A stretch of DNA of 64,000 nucleotides from an uncultured Lachnospiraceae bacterium (GTDB lineage Bacteria; Bacillota; Clostridia; Lachnospirales; Lachnospiraceae): contig CASCGD010000002.1 of the NCBI GenBank assembly GCA_949132985.1, positions 18,269-82,268 of the forward strand, written 5' to 3'. Numbering within the stretch: the first letter of the stretch is position 1; each line of letters begins with the position of its first letter. The position numbers and the translations under genes are program-made. The notes beneath the pieces are model-generated. The model was not told where the DNA came from. It saw only the letters and a program-made list of their open reading frames with translations, and searched no databases. Shown piece by piece: positions 27,404 to 35,170 of the stretch.

Positions 27404-27416
27404 ATAAATTCCAATT

Positions 27417-28412
27417 TCAGCGCTTCTTTTTCAGCAGCGCGAGTCTGTCTTTCTGGCTGTCCAGCAAGACCGCGCATGCGATGATCAGTCCCTTCACAAT
27501 TGACTGCCAGTAAGAGCTGACGCCGATCAGGTTCAGTCCGTTGGAAATCACACCGATAACCATCGCTCCGATGACCGTTCCGCTGATTCGGCCCTTTCCT
27601 CCCGACATGGAGGTTCCGCCGAGCACGCACGCCGCAATCGCATCCAGCTCATAACCGTCTCCCACAGAGGGCTGCCCGGAATACATGCGCGAGCAGAGCA
27701 CCAGCCCCGCAAAGGCAGACAGGAGGCCGCAGAGCGTAAATACAATGATCTCGATCTTTTTGATGGGCACGCCCGAGAGCCTTGCCGCCTCCCGGTTTCC
27801 GCCGATCGCGTACACATAGGTGCCGAATTTTGTCCGGCCCAGCACAAAGCTGATCAAAAGAATCAAAATGACCATATACACCACCGGAAGCGGAATCACA
27901 TTAAACAGATATCCCATACCGATCGCCGCGAAAAAATCATCGTTGATTCTGGTGGACTGTCCCCCTGTATACACATAGGCGATTCCGTTACAGATGTTCA
28001 TCATGGCCATTGTAATAATGAAGGCAGGCACCCGGAAGGTGGATACGATAAATCCGTCGATGAAGCCCGCCAGAACGCCGAGCACCAGGCCGCCCACAAT
28101 CGCCACGCCCATGGGCATGCCCTGATTTACGATAAATCCAACGGTCAGCGTGCCGCTCATGGCCACAATCGCGCCCACGGACAGATCGATGTGTCCCAGA
28201 ATGATGATCAGCGTCATGCCCAGGGCTATGTAGGTGTTGATGGAAATCTGACGCAGAACAGAGATGATATTGCTCGCCGTCAGAAATTTATCCGTGGAAA
28301 ACGTCACAACCGCACATATGATGACAAGCACGCCTAAGATGCCTATATTATTTTTGAACACCGCCACAAACGGATTGGCCGTGCCCACTGCTTTACTGTT
28401 TTTCTGATTCAT
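27417..28412 (-). CDS. Ribose-type ABC sugar permease (RbsC family)
   Basis: 331 residues, about nine hydrophobic spans. Family blocks: LGMTLIIILGHIDLSVGAIVAMSG, DGFIVSTFRVPAFIITMAMMNI, YAIGGNREAARLSGVPIKKI, AACVLGGTSMSGGKGRISGT. Forms the membrane channel of a monosaccharide or small glycoside importer. It overlaps the ATPase gene by 4 bases (ATGA). Confidence 0.93.
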   Translation of the reverse strand: MNQKNSKAVGTANPFVAVFKNNIGILGVLVIICAVVTFSTDKFLTASNIISVLRQISINTYIALGMTLIIILGHIDLSVGAIVAMSGTLTVGFIVNQGMPMGVAIVGGLVLGVLAGFIDGFIVSTFRVPAFIITMAMMNICNGIAYVYTGGQSTRINDDFFAAIGMGYLFNVIPLPVVYMVILILLISFVLGRTKFGTYVYAIGGNREAARLSGVPIKKIEIIVFTLCGLLSAFAGLVLCSRMYSGQPSVGDGYELDAIAACVLGGTSMSGGKGRISGTVIGAMVIGVISNGLNLIGVSSYWQSIVKGLIIACAVLLDSQKDRLALLKKKR

Positions 28413-29908
28413 GCTTCCACTCCTCCTGCCGCATATTTCATAATCTCCTCCTGGCTTAGCTCATCCTTTGAGAGAAATCCCGTCAGCCTGCCCTCACGGA
28501 CCACGCAGACGTTATCGCACATATTGATAATTTCCGGAAGCTCGCTGGATACCATGATAATTGCAATTCCTTCCTTCGCAAGCTCATTGATGACTGAATA
28601 AAGCTCAAACTTTGCATTTACGTCCACACCTCTGGTCGGCTCATCTAAAATCAGCACGTCCGGCTTCGTCGCCAGCCATTTCCCTAAAACCACCTTCTGC
28701 TGGTTTCCTCCGGAAAGGCTTCCCGCCTCTATTTCCGAGGACGCCGCCTTTATGCGCAGCTTTTCAAAATATGAATCGATCACCGTTTTTTTCTTCTTCT
28801 CGCTGATCGCGATTCCGTTCATATAAAACCGAAGCGACGCCAGTGTCAGGTTAAATGCCACGCTGTTTCCAAGCACAAGCCCCTGCTTCTTCCGGTCCTC
28901 CGGAACGAGGGCAATGCCTGCTTTGATCGCCTGCATCGGATTTTCAAACGATACCTTTTTCCCGTTTAAAACCACCTCGCCGGACTGGTACGGCCTTGCC
29001 CCGAAAATACTTTCCATGATCTCGCTGCGGCCTGCGCCCACGAGTCCCGCAAAGCCGAGGATTTCACCCTTGCGCACACAAAAGCTGATATGCTCAAATG
29101 TCCCTTCACACGTGAGGTCCTTCACCTCCATCGCGGTTTCTGCCTCCGAGAGATCCTTGAAATCCCTCGCGTAAAAGCTCTCTAAGTCACGGCCCACCAT
29201 CATGGCAACCAGCTCGTTCGCATTCGTCTCGGACGTTTTGCGTGTACCTACATATGCGCCGTCACGGATCACCGTAACACGGTCCGAAATGCAAAACAGC
29301 TCCTCCATCCGGTGCGAAATATAGATGATGCTGACCTTCTTCTCCTTTAACCGGGCAATGATCTCAAACAGCTGCTCCACCTCCTCGTTTGAAAGCGAGG
29401 AAGTCGGCTCATCCATCACGATGATCCTGCCGTCAAAGGACACCGCTTTTACGATCTCCACCATCTGCTGCTGCGCAATGGTCAGATCCTCCACCATGGC
29501 ATCCGCCCGGATGTTCACACCGAGAGAAGCGATCATTTCTGTCGCCCTCCGGTTTGTCTCCGCCATATCCACCGTCCCGTGCTTTATGATCTCCCTTCCG
29601 AGAAAAAGATTCTGCGCCACGGTCAGATACGGGACAAGAACGATTTCCTGATGGATGATACCGATCCCGTTTCCCCTCGCCTCCGTGACGTTTCGCACCT
29701 TTACTTCTCTGCCTTCTATGCGGATCGTTCCGCAGTCAGGCTGATAAATACCTCCCAACACTTTAATCAGCGTGGACTTCCCGGCGCCGTTTTCTCCCAA
29801 CAGCGCATGGACCTCCCCCAATTCCAGTGAAAAATCAATTCCGTCCAGGGCATAAAAGCCGGAGAAGCTCTTTTTGATTCCTGTCATTTCCAGAACTGTC
29901 TGTCCCAT
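28409..29908 (-). CDS. Ribose-type ABC sugar importer, double ATPase (RbsA family)
   Basis: 499 residues with two ABC cassettes. The first has GENGAGKST, a modified signature (LTIAQQQMVEI) and IIVMDEPTSSLS; the second has GLVGAGRSE, LSGGNQQK and VLILDEPTRGVD. This is the standard RbsA/MglA layout. It energises uptake by RbsC-like and RbsB-like partners on either side. Confidence 0.95.
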   Translation of the reverse strand: MGQTVLEMTGIKKSFSGFYALDGIDFSLELGEVHALLGENGAGKSTLIKVLGGIYQPDCGTIRIEGREVKVRNVTEARGNGIGIIHQEIVLVPYLTVAQNLFLGREIIKHGTVDMAETNRRATEMIASLGVNIRADAMVEDLTIAQQQMVEIVKAVSFDGRIIVMDEPTSSLSNEEVEQLFEIIARLKEKKVSIIYISHRMEELFCISDRVTVIRDGAYVGTRKTSETNANELVAMMVGRDLESFYARDFKDLSEAETAMEVKDLTCEGTFEHISFCVRKGEILGFAGLVGAGRSEIMESIFGARPYQSGEVVLNGKKVSFENPMQAIKAGIALVPEDRKKQGLVLGNSVAFNLTLASLRFYMNGIAISEKKKKTVIDSYFEKLRIKAASSEIEAGSLSGGNQQKVVLGKWLATKPDVLILDEPTRGVDVNAKFELYSVINELAKEGIAIIMVSSELPEIINMCDNVCVVREGRLTGFLSKDELSQEEIMKYAAGGVEA

Positions 29909-29966
29909 ATCCGTCCTCCAATCAGCAAATGCGGCGGTAAATTACCACCGCATTGCCACCTTGTTT

Positions 29967-31037
29967 TTACTGCCAGTCATTGATGGTTTCTTCTGCCTCA
30001 TCCGCAAGTACCAGATGAGAATCCAGATACACCTTCTTTTCTCCATCTAAAGCCTCTTGGCCATTTAAAAATTTCACAGCCGCATTGTATGCATATTCCG
30101 CAATCTGCAGAGGAACCTGTGCCGCAACCGCCGAGAACTCTCCGTCAAGCAGCGCCTGCTTTCCGTCCGGGGAAGCATCGATACTGTACACGCCGATCTC
30201 ACCTGTCTTGTTTGCCGCCTTGACTGCTGCCGCAGCGCCCAATGCGGACGGGTCGTTGATGCAGAAAAATGCCTGCAGATCCGGATTCGCAATGATGATA
30301 TCCTCCGCCAGTCCGAGGGAAGCATCTAAAGCCGCTTCGCCGTCCTGCTGTGCAACGATCTCAAATTTGTCTTTATTGTCTCCAAGTCCTTCCATGAAGC
30401 CGTTGACACGATCCACGCAGCTCTCGTTGGACGGGAAATCCAAAACCGCAATCTGTGCGCCATCCGGATAATCCTTTGCCATCTGCTCACCCACAAGCTG
30501 TCCGGCCATGTATGCGTTGGTTCCTACGAACTGTGTCACAAAGCTCTCAATATCCTCCTCGATGACCGCCGTATCCACGTTAAAAATCGGAATGCCCGCT
30601 TCCTTGATCTCTGCAAGTCCGGCAGTAATTCCCGCGGAATCAACCGGGATAATGAAAACCGCATCATATCCGCTGTTTGCCACGTCTGAGAGCTGACTTA
30701 ACTGGGTGTTCAGATCGTAGTCCGGGTCCAGACAGGTATAGGAAATACCGTTTGCCTCACACAGCTCACTGAATTTGGAATCCATAGAGCTCTGGAACGT
30801 ATTGTTCAGCGTGTTCGTGCAGAATGCAAAAGACAGATCGGAAGCAGCCGCGTCGCCTTCACCTTCCTCTTCACCTGCTTCCTCTTTCGGCTCCTCCTGT
30901 GCATCATCCGTCTTTTTGTCATCCGTCGCTTCCGTCTCCGGAGTCTCTGCGCCTGTGTCGCTGCTGTCAGATCCGCATCCAACCAGCATTCCTGCCGTCA
31001 TACAAAAACAAATTGCTAATGCCAATAACTTTTTCAT
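29967..31037 (-). CDS. Sugar-binding lipoprotein (RbsB family)
   Basis: 356 residues from the ATG at 31037. Lipobox LVGC, a long Glu/Asp/Thr-rich linker to about residue 75, then a Peripla_BP_4 domain (LSFAFCTNTLNNTFQSSMDSKF, YDAVFIIPVDSAGITAG, IPIFNVDTAV, AFFCINDPSALGAAAAVKA, IGVYSIDASPDGKQALLDGEF). Captures the sugar at the cell surface. It is first gene of the transporter operon, behind a promoter overlapped by a TTACGTAA palindrome. Confidence 0.93.
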   Translation of the reverse strand: MKKLLALAICFCMTAGMLVGCGSDSSDTGAETPETEATDDKKTDDAQEEPKEEAGEEEGEGDAAASDLSFAFCTNTLNNTFQSSMDSKFSELCEANGISYTCLDPDYDLNTQLSQLSDVANSGYDAVFIIPVDSAGITAGLAEIKEAGIPIFNVDTAVIEEDIESFVTQFVGTNAYMAGQLVGEQMAKDYPDGAQIAVLDFPSNESCVDRVNGFMEGLGDNKDKFEIVAQQDGEAALDASLGLAEDIIIANPDLQAFFCINDPSALGAAAAVKAANKTGEIGVYSIDASPDGKQALLDGEFSAVAAQVPLQIAEYAYNAAVKFLNGQEALDGEKKVYLDSHLVLADEAEETINDWQ

Positions 31038-31103
31038 GATGTACCTCCACATATTATTTAATTAACAAATCAGTAACGGATGTCTGCGGCAAATAAACCG
31101 GCT

Positions 31104-31280
31104 TTTACGTAAATTTACAAATTCTGCCAGCGCATCTGTTTCTTTGTTACGTAAATATTAATATTTCTTTCCGATTTTGTCAATATGGCAGACTGAATTT
31201 CCAGTTTTTCATCATTTTTCACAATCTTTTCTTCCGGTTTTTTATCAAATTAACAGCTTATTTCCACATTTTACGTAAAA
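31104..31280. promoter_or_regulatory. Three TTACGTAA operator candidates at the rbsB promoter
   Basis: Palindromes at 31104-31113 (TTTACGTAAA), 31147-31154 (TTACGTAA) and 31269-31280 (TTTTACGTAAAA). The same motif stands at 33571-33582, before the two-sensor lacI gene. The central CG and position over the promoter fit a LacI-family repressor. Confidence 0.7.
31155..31183 (-). promoter_or_regulatory. Promoter of the rbsB-rbsA-rbsC-GH32 operon
   Basis: On the minus strand TTGACA (31178-31183), 17 bases, TAATAT (31155-31160). The palindrome at 31147-31154 abuts the -10 on its downstream side. Confidence 0.75.
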
Positions 31281-31356
31281 AAATATTCGCTTGCAGTGCG
31301 GTCAGATGTTTTTCGCACCACACAGCCGCGGGAAATTCCGGTATAAATATAAAAAG

Positions 31357-31490
31357 GAATGCGCTCTGCGCATTCTTCGCGCCCGAGCGGTGCCGTTCAC
31401 GGCTAATTTCACCTCCGCGAGGTGCGCATCCTGCCCGGAGGGCTTTTTGTGATATAGGAAATCCGAAGGAATTTCCTATATCACAAAAAA
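31357..31490. repeat. Run of five hairpins between the two-sensor lacI gene and rbsB
   Basis: In order: GAATGCGC/GCGCATTC (31357-31375), GCCG/CGGC (31392-31403), CACCTC/GAGGTG (31410-31424), GCCC/GGGC followed by TTTTT (31433-31443), and a long stem at 31444-31490 (TTGTGATATAGGAAAT with its complement). No coding sequence is visible. The rest of 31281-31356 is AT-rich DNA without a clear feature. Confidence 0.7.
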
Positions 31491-31512
31491 AGAATCCTGT
31501 TTCCAGGATTCT
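31491..31512 (-). terminator. Terminator of the two-sensor lacI gene
   Basis: AGAATCCTG pairs with CAGGATTCT around a GAAA loop, followed on the minus strand by seven T. Confidence 0.9.
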
Positions 31513-31534
31513 TCATCGCGTCTCATAAATCTGT

Positions 31535-33556
31535 TCAACGTATACCCAATTTATCCGGCGTTCCGTATAAATTCCCGGGCATGGATTCATGAAAAATCTC
31601 CTTCCATGCACGCCGAAGCTCCTTGGCCTCCACGATATACGGCTGGACGCCCACATATTTTGGAACCGCATCGCCCACCAGCGACTTTGCCGCCACCAGC
31701 GCCGCCGCCTGTCCCTGCTCATAGGGGCGCTGGGTGCTCATGCCCTTCACGATTCCCGCCTCCATATAACCGGCAATCTCATGGTCCAGATCCGTCGTAA
31801 AAACCGCGATATCCTCCCGCCCCAGCGCTTTTAACGCCTGGATGGCCAGCAGTGCCGGACGGTCCCAGCTCACATAGAGCGCCTGTATTTCGGGGTGCGA
31901 AAGAATCATATCCCGGCACACCTGACCGGCGTTCTCGATCTGGCCGAAACCGCGGCTGGTCACGATCTCCACATTGGGATAATTGTCCTTCAAAATTTTT
32001 TCCGCTGCCATATCCCTTGCCCGGGTTCCGTAAAAGGTCGCCCCGTGAATGATAAAGCCCACCTCCCCCTTTTCACATCCCTGAAAATATTCACCGATCA
32101 TGCGCCCCGCATTCGTCCCGTTCTCCCACTCGTTCACGGACACGCAGGCCACGTAGCTGTTCTTTCCGATATTTTCCGGGACGTTGCTGATAAATACGAG
32201 CTTTGACACCTTTGAGAGCTCCTGAAACTTTTCCGCCGTCTTCGCGTCGTCTGTCGGGACCGCGATCACCGCATCCGGCTTCTGGAGCAGAATGCCTTCC
32301 AGCTGAGCGTTTTGCAGCGCAGAGTCAAAATGCGCGTCCGTCACCGAAATGACGTCGATTCCATAGCGCTCCAGCTCGTCCCGGATACCCTTTTCGTGCA
32401 GCTCCGCCCAGGCAGTCCCCGTGTAGTGAAAGGAGATCGCCACACGGTAATGTCCGTTGCGCAGGCGCTTTCTTTCCTCCCGGCTAAGCACAATCCAGTC
32501 AGGCGGAACCGCCGTGTCTCCAAACGGGCCGTTATCCAGCATCTTCACCGACTTTCGTATGTTCAGACGGATCTCCGCATAGCCGTTTGCTGTCACAACT
32601 CTGCCTGTCTGCATCTTCTCGAACAGCATTCTTGCCGCCCGCACACTTAAGTCCTCCACATCCCGCTCCAGCGTCGTGAGCGGCGGATCCATCAGCTCCA
32701 TCCATTTTTCATCGCCGAATCCCACCACGGACAGATCATCCGGGCAGCGGACTCCCATGTTTCGCATCGCCTTCAAAAGGTGCAGCGTCAGACGGTTCCC
32801 GCCGGCGATCACTGCCGTGGGCATCACTCTTTTTAATGCCCTCTGAATGCATTGCTGGCATCCGTCCTCCTCCATGCTCAGATCCACATCCACGATGCTG
32901 GCGTCATTTTCATTGATATTGATTTTTTTCAGCGCCTCCAGATACCCTCTGGTACGCTCCTCCTTTGTGGTGCTCTCTGATTTTTCCCGGAGAAAAAGCA
33001 GGTTCTTATGCCCGCACTCCAGCAGATAAGACGTTCCTTTATAAAGCGCTGTCCGGTCCTCAAATACTACCGAGTCGATCCCTTTCCCCAAAATATTTCT
33101 TTCCATACACACGAAAGGCATCCCCGACGCGATCAGATTTTTATAATTTTCCGCCACATCGCTCACCGGAACATAGAGTATCCCGGCAACAGTCTTATCG
33201 ATCAGAAAGCTGTCCAGCAGCTGCTTTTCCTCCTGCAGATTATCTTCCGTAGTCGCGACTACAAACTGATAGCCATACTGATTGATTCTCCGTTTCAGCA
33301 CGGCAATGATATCGCAGAACAATGCACTGGCAAGATTTGGAAAGACGCCGACAACCGTAGAATTCCTTCCAATCTTCAGCTTTTTCTCTTTCCTGGCCAC
33401 CTTCTCACTGTAGCCGGTTTCCTCGATAATGTCCCTGACCTTTTTCTCCAGCTCCGGACTCACATACCTGGTTCGGTTGATGACATGGGAAACCGTGGCA
33501 ATCGACACGCCCGCCCGTTTCGCAATGTCTTTGATCGTTACTTTTTCCTTTCCCAT
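31535..33556 (-). CDS. Two-sensor LacI-family regulator (HTH + two periplasmic-binding domains)
   Basis: 673 residues, twice the usual LacI length. HTH at 5-30 (VTIKDIAKRAGVSIATVSHVINR). A first sensor domain spans about 66-338 (STVVGVFPNLASALFCDIIAVLKRR, SVVGFGDEKWMELMDPPLTTLERDV, the normal LacI ending). A second, RbsB-like domain spans about 369-642 (YRVAISFHYTGTAWAELHEKGIRDEL, PDAVIAVPTDDAKTAEKF, GFIIHGATFYGTRARDMAAEK, IAVFTTDLDHEIAGYMEAG). It probably controls the downstream rbsB-GH32 operon and itself through TTACGTAA sites, integrating two ligands. Confidence 0.9.
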   Translation of the reverse strand: MGKEKVTIKDIAKRAGVSIATVSHVINRTRYVSPELEKKVRDIIEETGYSEKVARKEKKLKIGRNSTVVGVFPNLASALFCDIIAVLKRRINQYGYQFVVATTEDNLQEEKQLLDSFLIDKTVAGILYVPVSDVAENYKNLIASGMPFVCMERNILGKGIDSVVFEDRTALYKGTSYLLECGHKNLLFLREKSESTTKEERTRGYLEALKKININENDASIVDVDLSMEEDGCQQCIQRALKRVMPTAVIAGGNRLTLHLLKAMRNMGVRCPDDLSVVGFGDEKWMELMDPPLTTLERDVEDLSVRAARMLFEKMQTGRVVTANGYAEIRLNIRKSVKMLDNGPFGDTAVPPDWIVLSREERKRLRNGHYRVAISFHYTGTAWAELHEKGIRDELERYGIDVISVTDAHFDSALQNAQLEGILLQKPDAVIAVPTDDAKTAEKFQELSKVSKLVFISNVPENIGKNSYVACVSVNEWENGTNAGRMIGEYFQGCEKGEVGFIIHGATFYGTRARDMAAEKILKDNYPNVEIVTSRGFGQIENAGQVCRDMILSHPEIQALYVSWDRPALLAIQALKALGREDIAVFTTDLDHEIAGYMEAGIVKGMSTQRPYEQGQAAALVAAKSLVGDAVPKYVGVQPYIVEAKELRRAWKEIFHESMPGNLYGTPDKLGIR

Positions 33557-33570
33557 TCCGACATACTCTC

Positions 33571-33582
33571 TTTTACGTAAAT
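33571..33582. promoter_or_regulatory. TTTTACGTAAAT operator before the two-sensor lacI gene
   Basis: Palindrome 15 bases upstream of the start codon, the same motif as at the rbsB promoter, implying autoregulation. Confidence 0.65.
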
Positions 33583-33657
33583 TTTAATAATACGTTATCA
33601 TATTTTTCGTAAAAAAGCAATCAGATCGGTCATTGCAAAAAAAAGCGCTCAAAACCC

Positions 33658-33804
33658 CTAATCATCCTCTAATCCATCCTGTGCATCCTTTAAAAGCTCG
33701 TCTATGATTCTTTTAACTTCTTCTTTATTTCCTTCCGAATCCGCTTTTTTAAGAGCTTTTAGCTGTCTTATAAGCTGCCGTAAATAACTTTTGAATACTG
33801 ACAT
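33658..33804 (-). CDS. Small 48-residue protein, unknown
   Basis: The protein begins MSVFKSYLRQLIRQLKALKK and ends DAQDGLEDD. It has GGAGG followed by 8 bases and an ATG at 33804. Residues 1-20 would form a basic amphipathic helix, and the remainder (KEEVKRIIDELLKDAQDGLEDD) an acidic helix. There is no signal or membrane segment. The strong ribosome site, sensible composition and position between two regulators support a real gene. I do not recognise a family. Confidence 0.65.
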   Translation of the reverse strand: MSVFKSYLRQLIRQLKALKKADSEGNKEEVKRIIDELLKDAQDGLEDD

Positions 33805-33932
33805 ATGAAAAACCTCCGTTCCTTTCTTTTTGATATCTTCATTATACCTGATTTCACGGCATTTTCAACACCTGCTATACTTTAAACCCCACAAGAACTG
33901 CAGCCGCGCAATCCGCACCATCCGCAAAGCGA

Positions 33933-34916
33933 TTACAGCTGCATCTGCATCACCCCAAACGCCTCCAGTGCCGCGTGATGGCAGCTGTTCAGGTCGATGC
34001 TCTCCCCCAGCCTCCGGTTCATACGCTCCAGCAGGCCGCCGTCCTTCCCCGTCAGATCGTCGTATAAATATCTGCAGATTTTGTGTATATTCTCCCTGTA
34101 CTTTGCGAAAAACGGCGAGATCTGGGAGATAATGTCCTGCTCCGCGGAGGAATCATAGATGCGCATGGTGGGCAGATAAAAGGACTGGTAATTTTGCTTC
34201 CACTGTCTGACGAGCCGTTCGTTTTTCAGGTTTTCCTCAATGTTGTTTCTCAGCTTATCCACATAGGCACGGCAGCCCGCGTCGTCCAGGGAGACCACAA
34301 ATGAAAGGTGCAGCCCCCGCCCCCGGTAAAAGACCTCGATCTCCCTCGGGCCTAAGGAGTTCAAATACCGCAGAAGCGTCCCGTAATCCTCGTTGCTGCT
34401 CTCGGAGACGAGCCGGTTTATTTTTGACCACAAAAATTCCTGATAATCGCTGGTGATATCATCCGGGATAAAAGGACTCCAGAGATAGCGGTTCAATATC
34501 GTCAAATCCCCGCTGCCGCAAAACTCTTCCTCGTCGATGGCCGCCGGAATCCGGGCTTTATGCATCGTCTCGTACAGGGAGTCGAGGCTGATCTGAAGCG
34601 GAAGCTTGTCCAGAACGTAACTGATGCTGTCAATGATTTTCTCCAGATGCTCCTTCTGTTTCTTCATGGCGGACACATAGTTGCTCAGATAATAGGCGGC
34701 GGTAGCCGGCTCCTTCATAACGGAGCGGATCATGGAAATCGGGAAGCCTGCATTGCGAAACTCGGCAATCAGCATCAGCCTCCGCACATCCTCCTCCCGG
34801 AACTCGTAGTATCCGTTTGCCTCGTTCACCGGCGGGGCTAAAAGCTCCTCCTTCATATAAAAATAGATGGTCCGCTTTTTTATTCCTGTTTTTTTGCTGA
34901 CTTCATGAATCTTCAT
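33933..34916 (-). CDS. MerR-family transcription regulator
   Basis: 327 residues from the ATG at 34916. N-terminal winged HTH (MKIHEVSKKTGIKKRTIYFYMKEELLAPP ... YYEFREEDVRRL, 1-70), a coiled-coil linker (KKQKEHLEKIIDSISYVLDKL, about 85-110) and a long C-terminal region of about 215 residues with no metal-binding cysteines, so it probably senses an organic ligand. It is divergent from the OYE-SDR fusion, whose promoter has the 19-bp spacer and central dyad typical of MerR targets. Alternative start: an ATG 18 bases upstream; neither has a good ribosome site. Confidence 0.88.
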   Translation of the reverse strand: MKIHEVSKKTGIKKRTIYFYMKEELLAPPVNEANGYYEFREEDVRRLMLIAEFRNAGFPISMIRSVMKEPATAAYYLSNYVSAMKKQKEHLEKIIDSISYVLDKLPLQISLDSLYETMHKARIPAAIDEEEFCGSGDLTILNRYLWSPFIPDDITSDYQEFLWSKINRLVSESSNEDYGTLLRYLNSLGPREIEVFYRGRGLHLSFVVSLDDAGCRAYVDKLRNNIEENLKNERLVRQWKQNYQSFYLPTMRIYDSSAEQDIISQISPFFAKYRENIHKICRYLYDDLTGKDGGLLERMNRRLGESIDLNSCHHAALEAFGVMQMQL

Positions 34917-35027
34917 AGTAGAAGTATACACCATACTGTAAGGTTTTAAAAGTAAAAAAGTGAATAATGTTCGAATATTCTCGCATATTGTCAGTTTATT
35001 CTCATAATAATGTCAATTTTCCGCTTA

Positions 35028-35058
35028 TTGACACTACACCAGATGTAGATGGTATACT
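35028..35058 (+). promoter_or_regulatory. MerR-type promoter of the OYE-SDR fusion gene
   Basis: TTGACA (35028-35033), a 19-base spacer, TATACT (35053-35058). The spacer holds the dyad CTACA-CCAGA-TGTAG (35034-35048). An over-long spacer with a centred dyad is the standard site for MerR activation by DNA untwisting. Confidence 0.88.
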
Positions 35059-35119
35059 GGTAGCAGCAGGAAAAAACAGGCAGCCGTCAGGCATTGTGCG
35101 GCATGCCTTCTGGCAGCAT

Positions 35120-35143
35120 GCCCGCGAGCGAAAGCGAACGGGC
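35120..35143. repeat. 24-nt palindromic block shared with the GH1 leader
   Basis: GCCCGCGAGCG...CGAACGGGC, an imperfect hairpin in the leader of the OYE-SDR gene. The same block occurs twice, in the same orientation relative to the downstream gene, in the GH1 leader repeats. A neighbouring GCATGCC/GGCAGCATGC hairpin lies at 35101-35121. Confidence 0.75.
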
Positions 35144-35170
35144 GGCACATGAAAAAGGGAGGGTTCTTTT

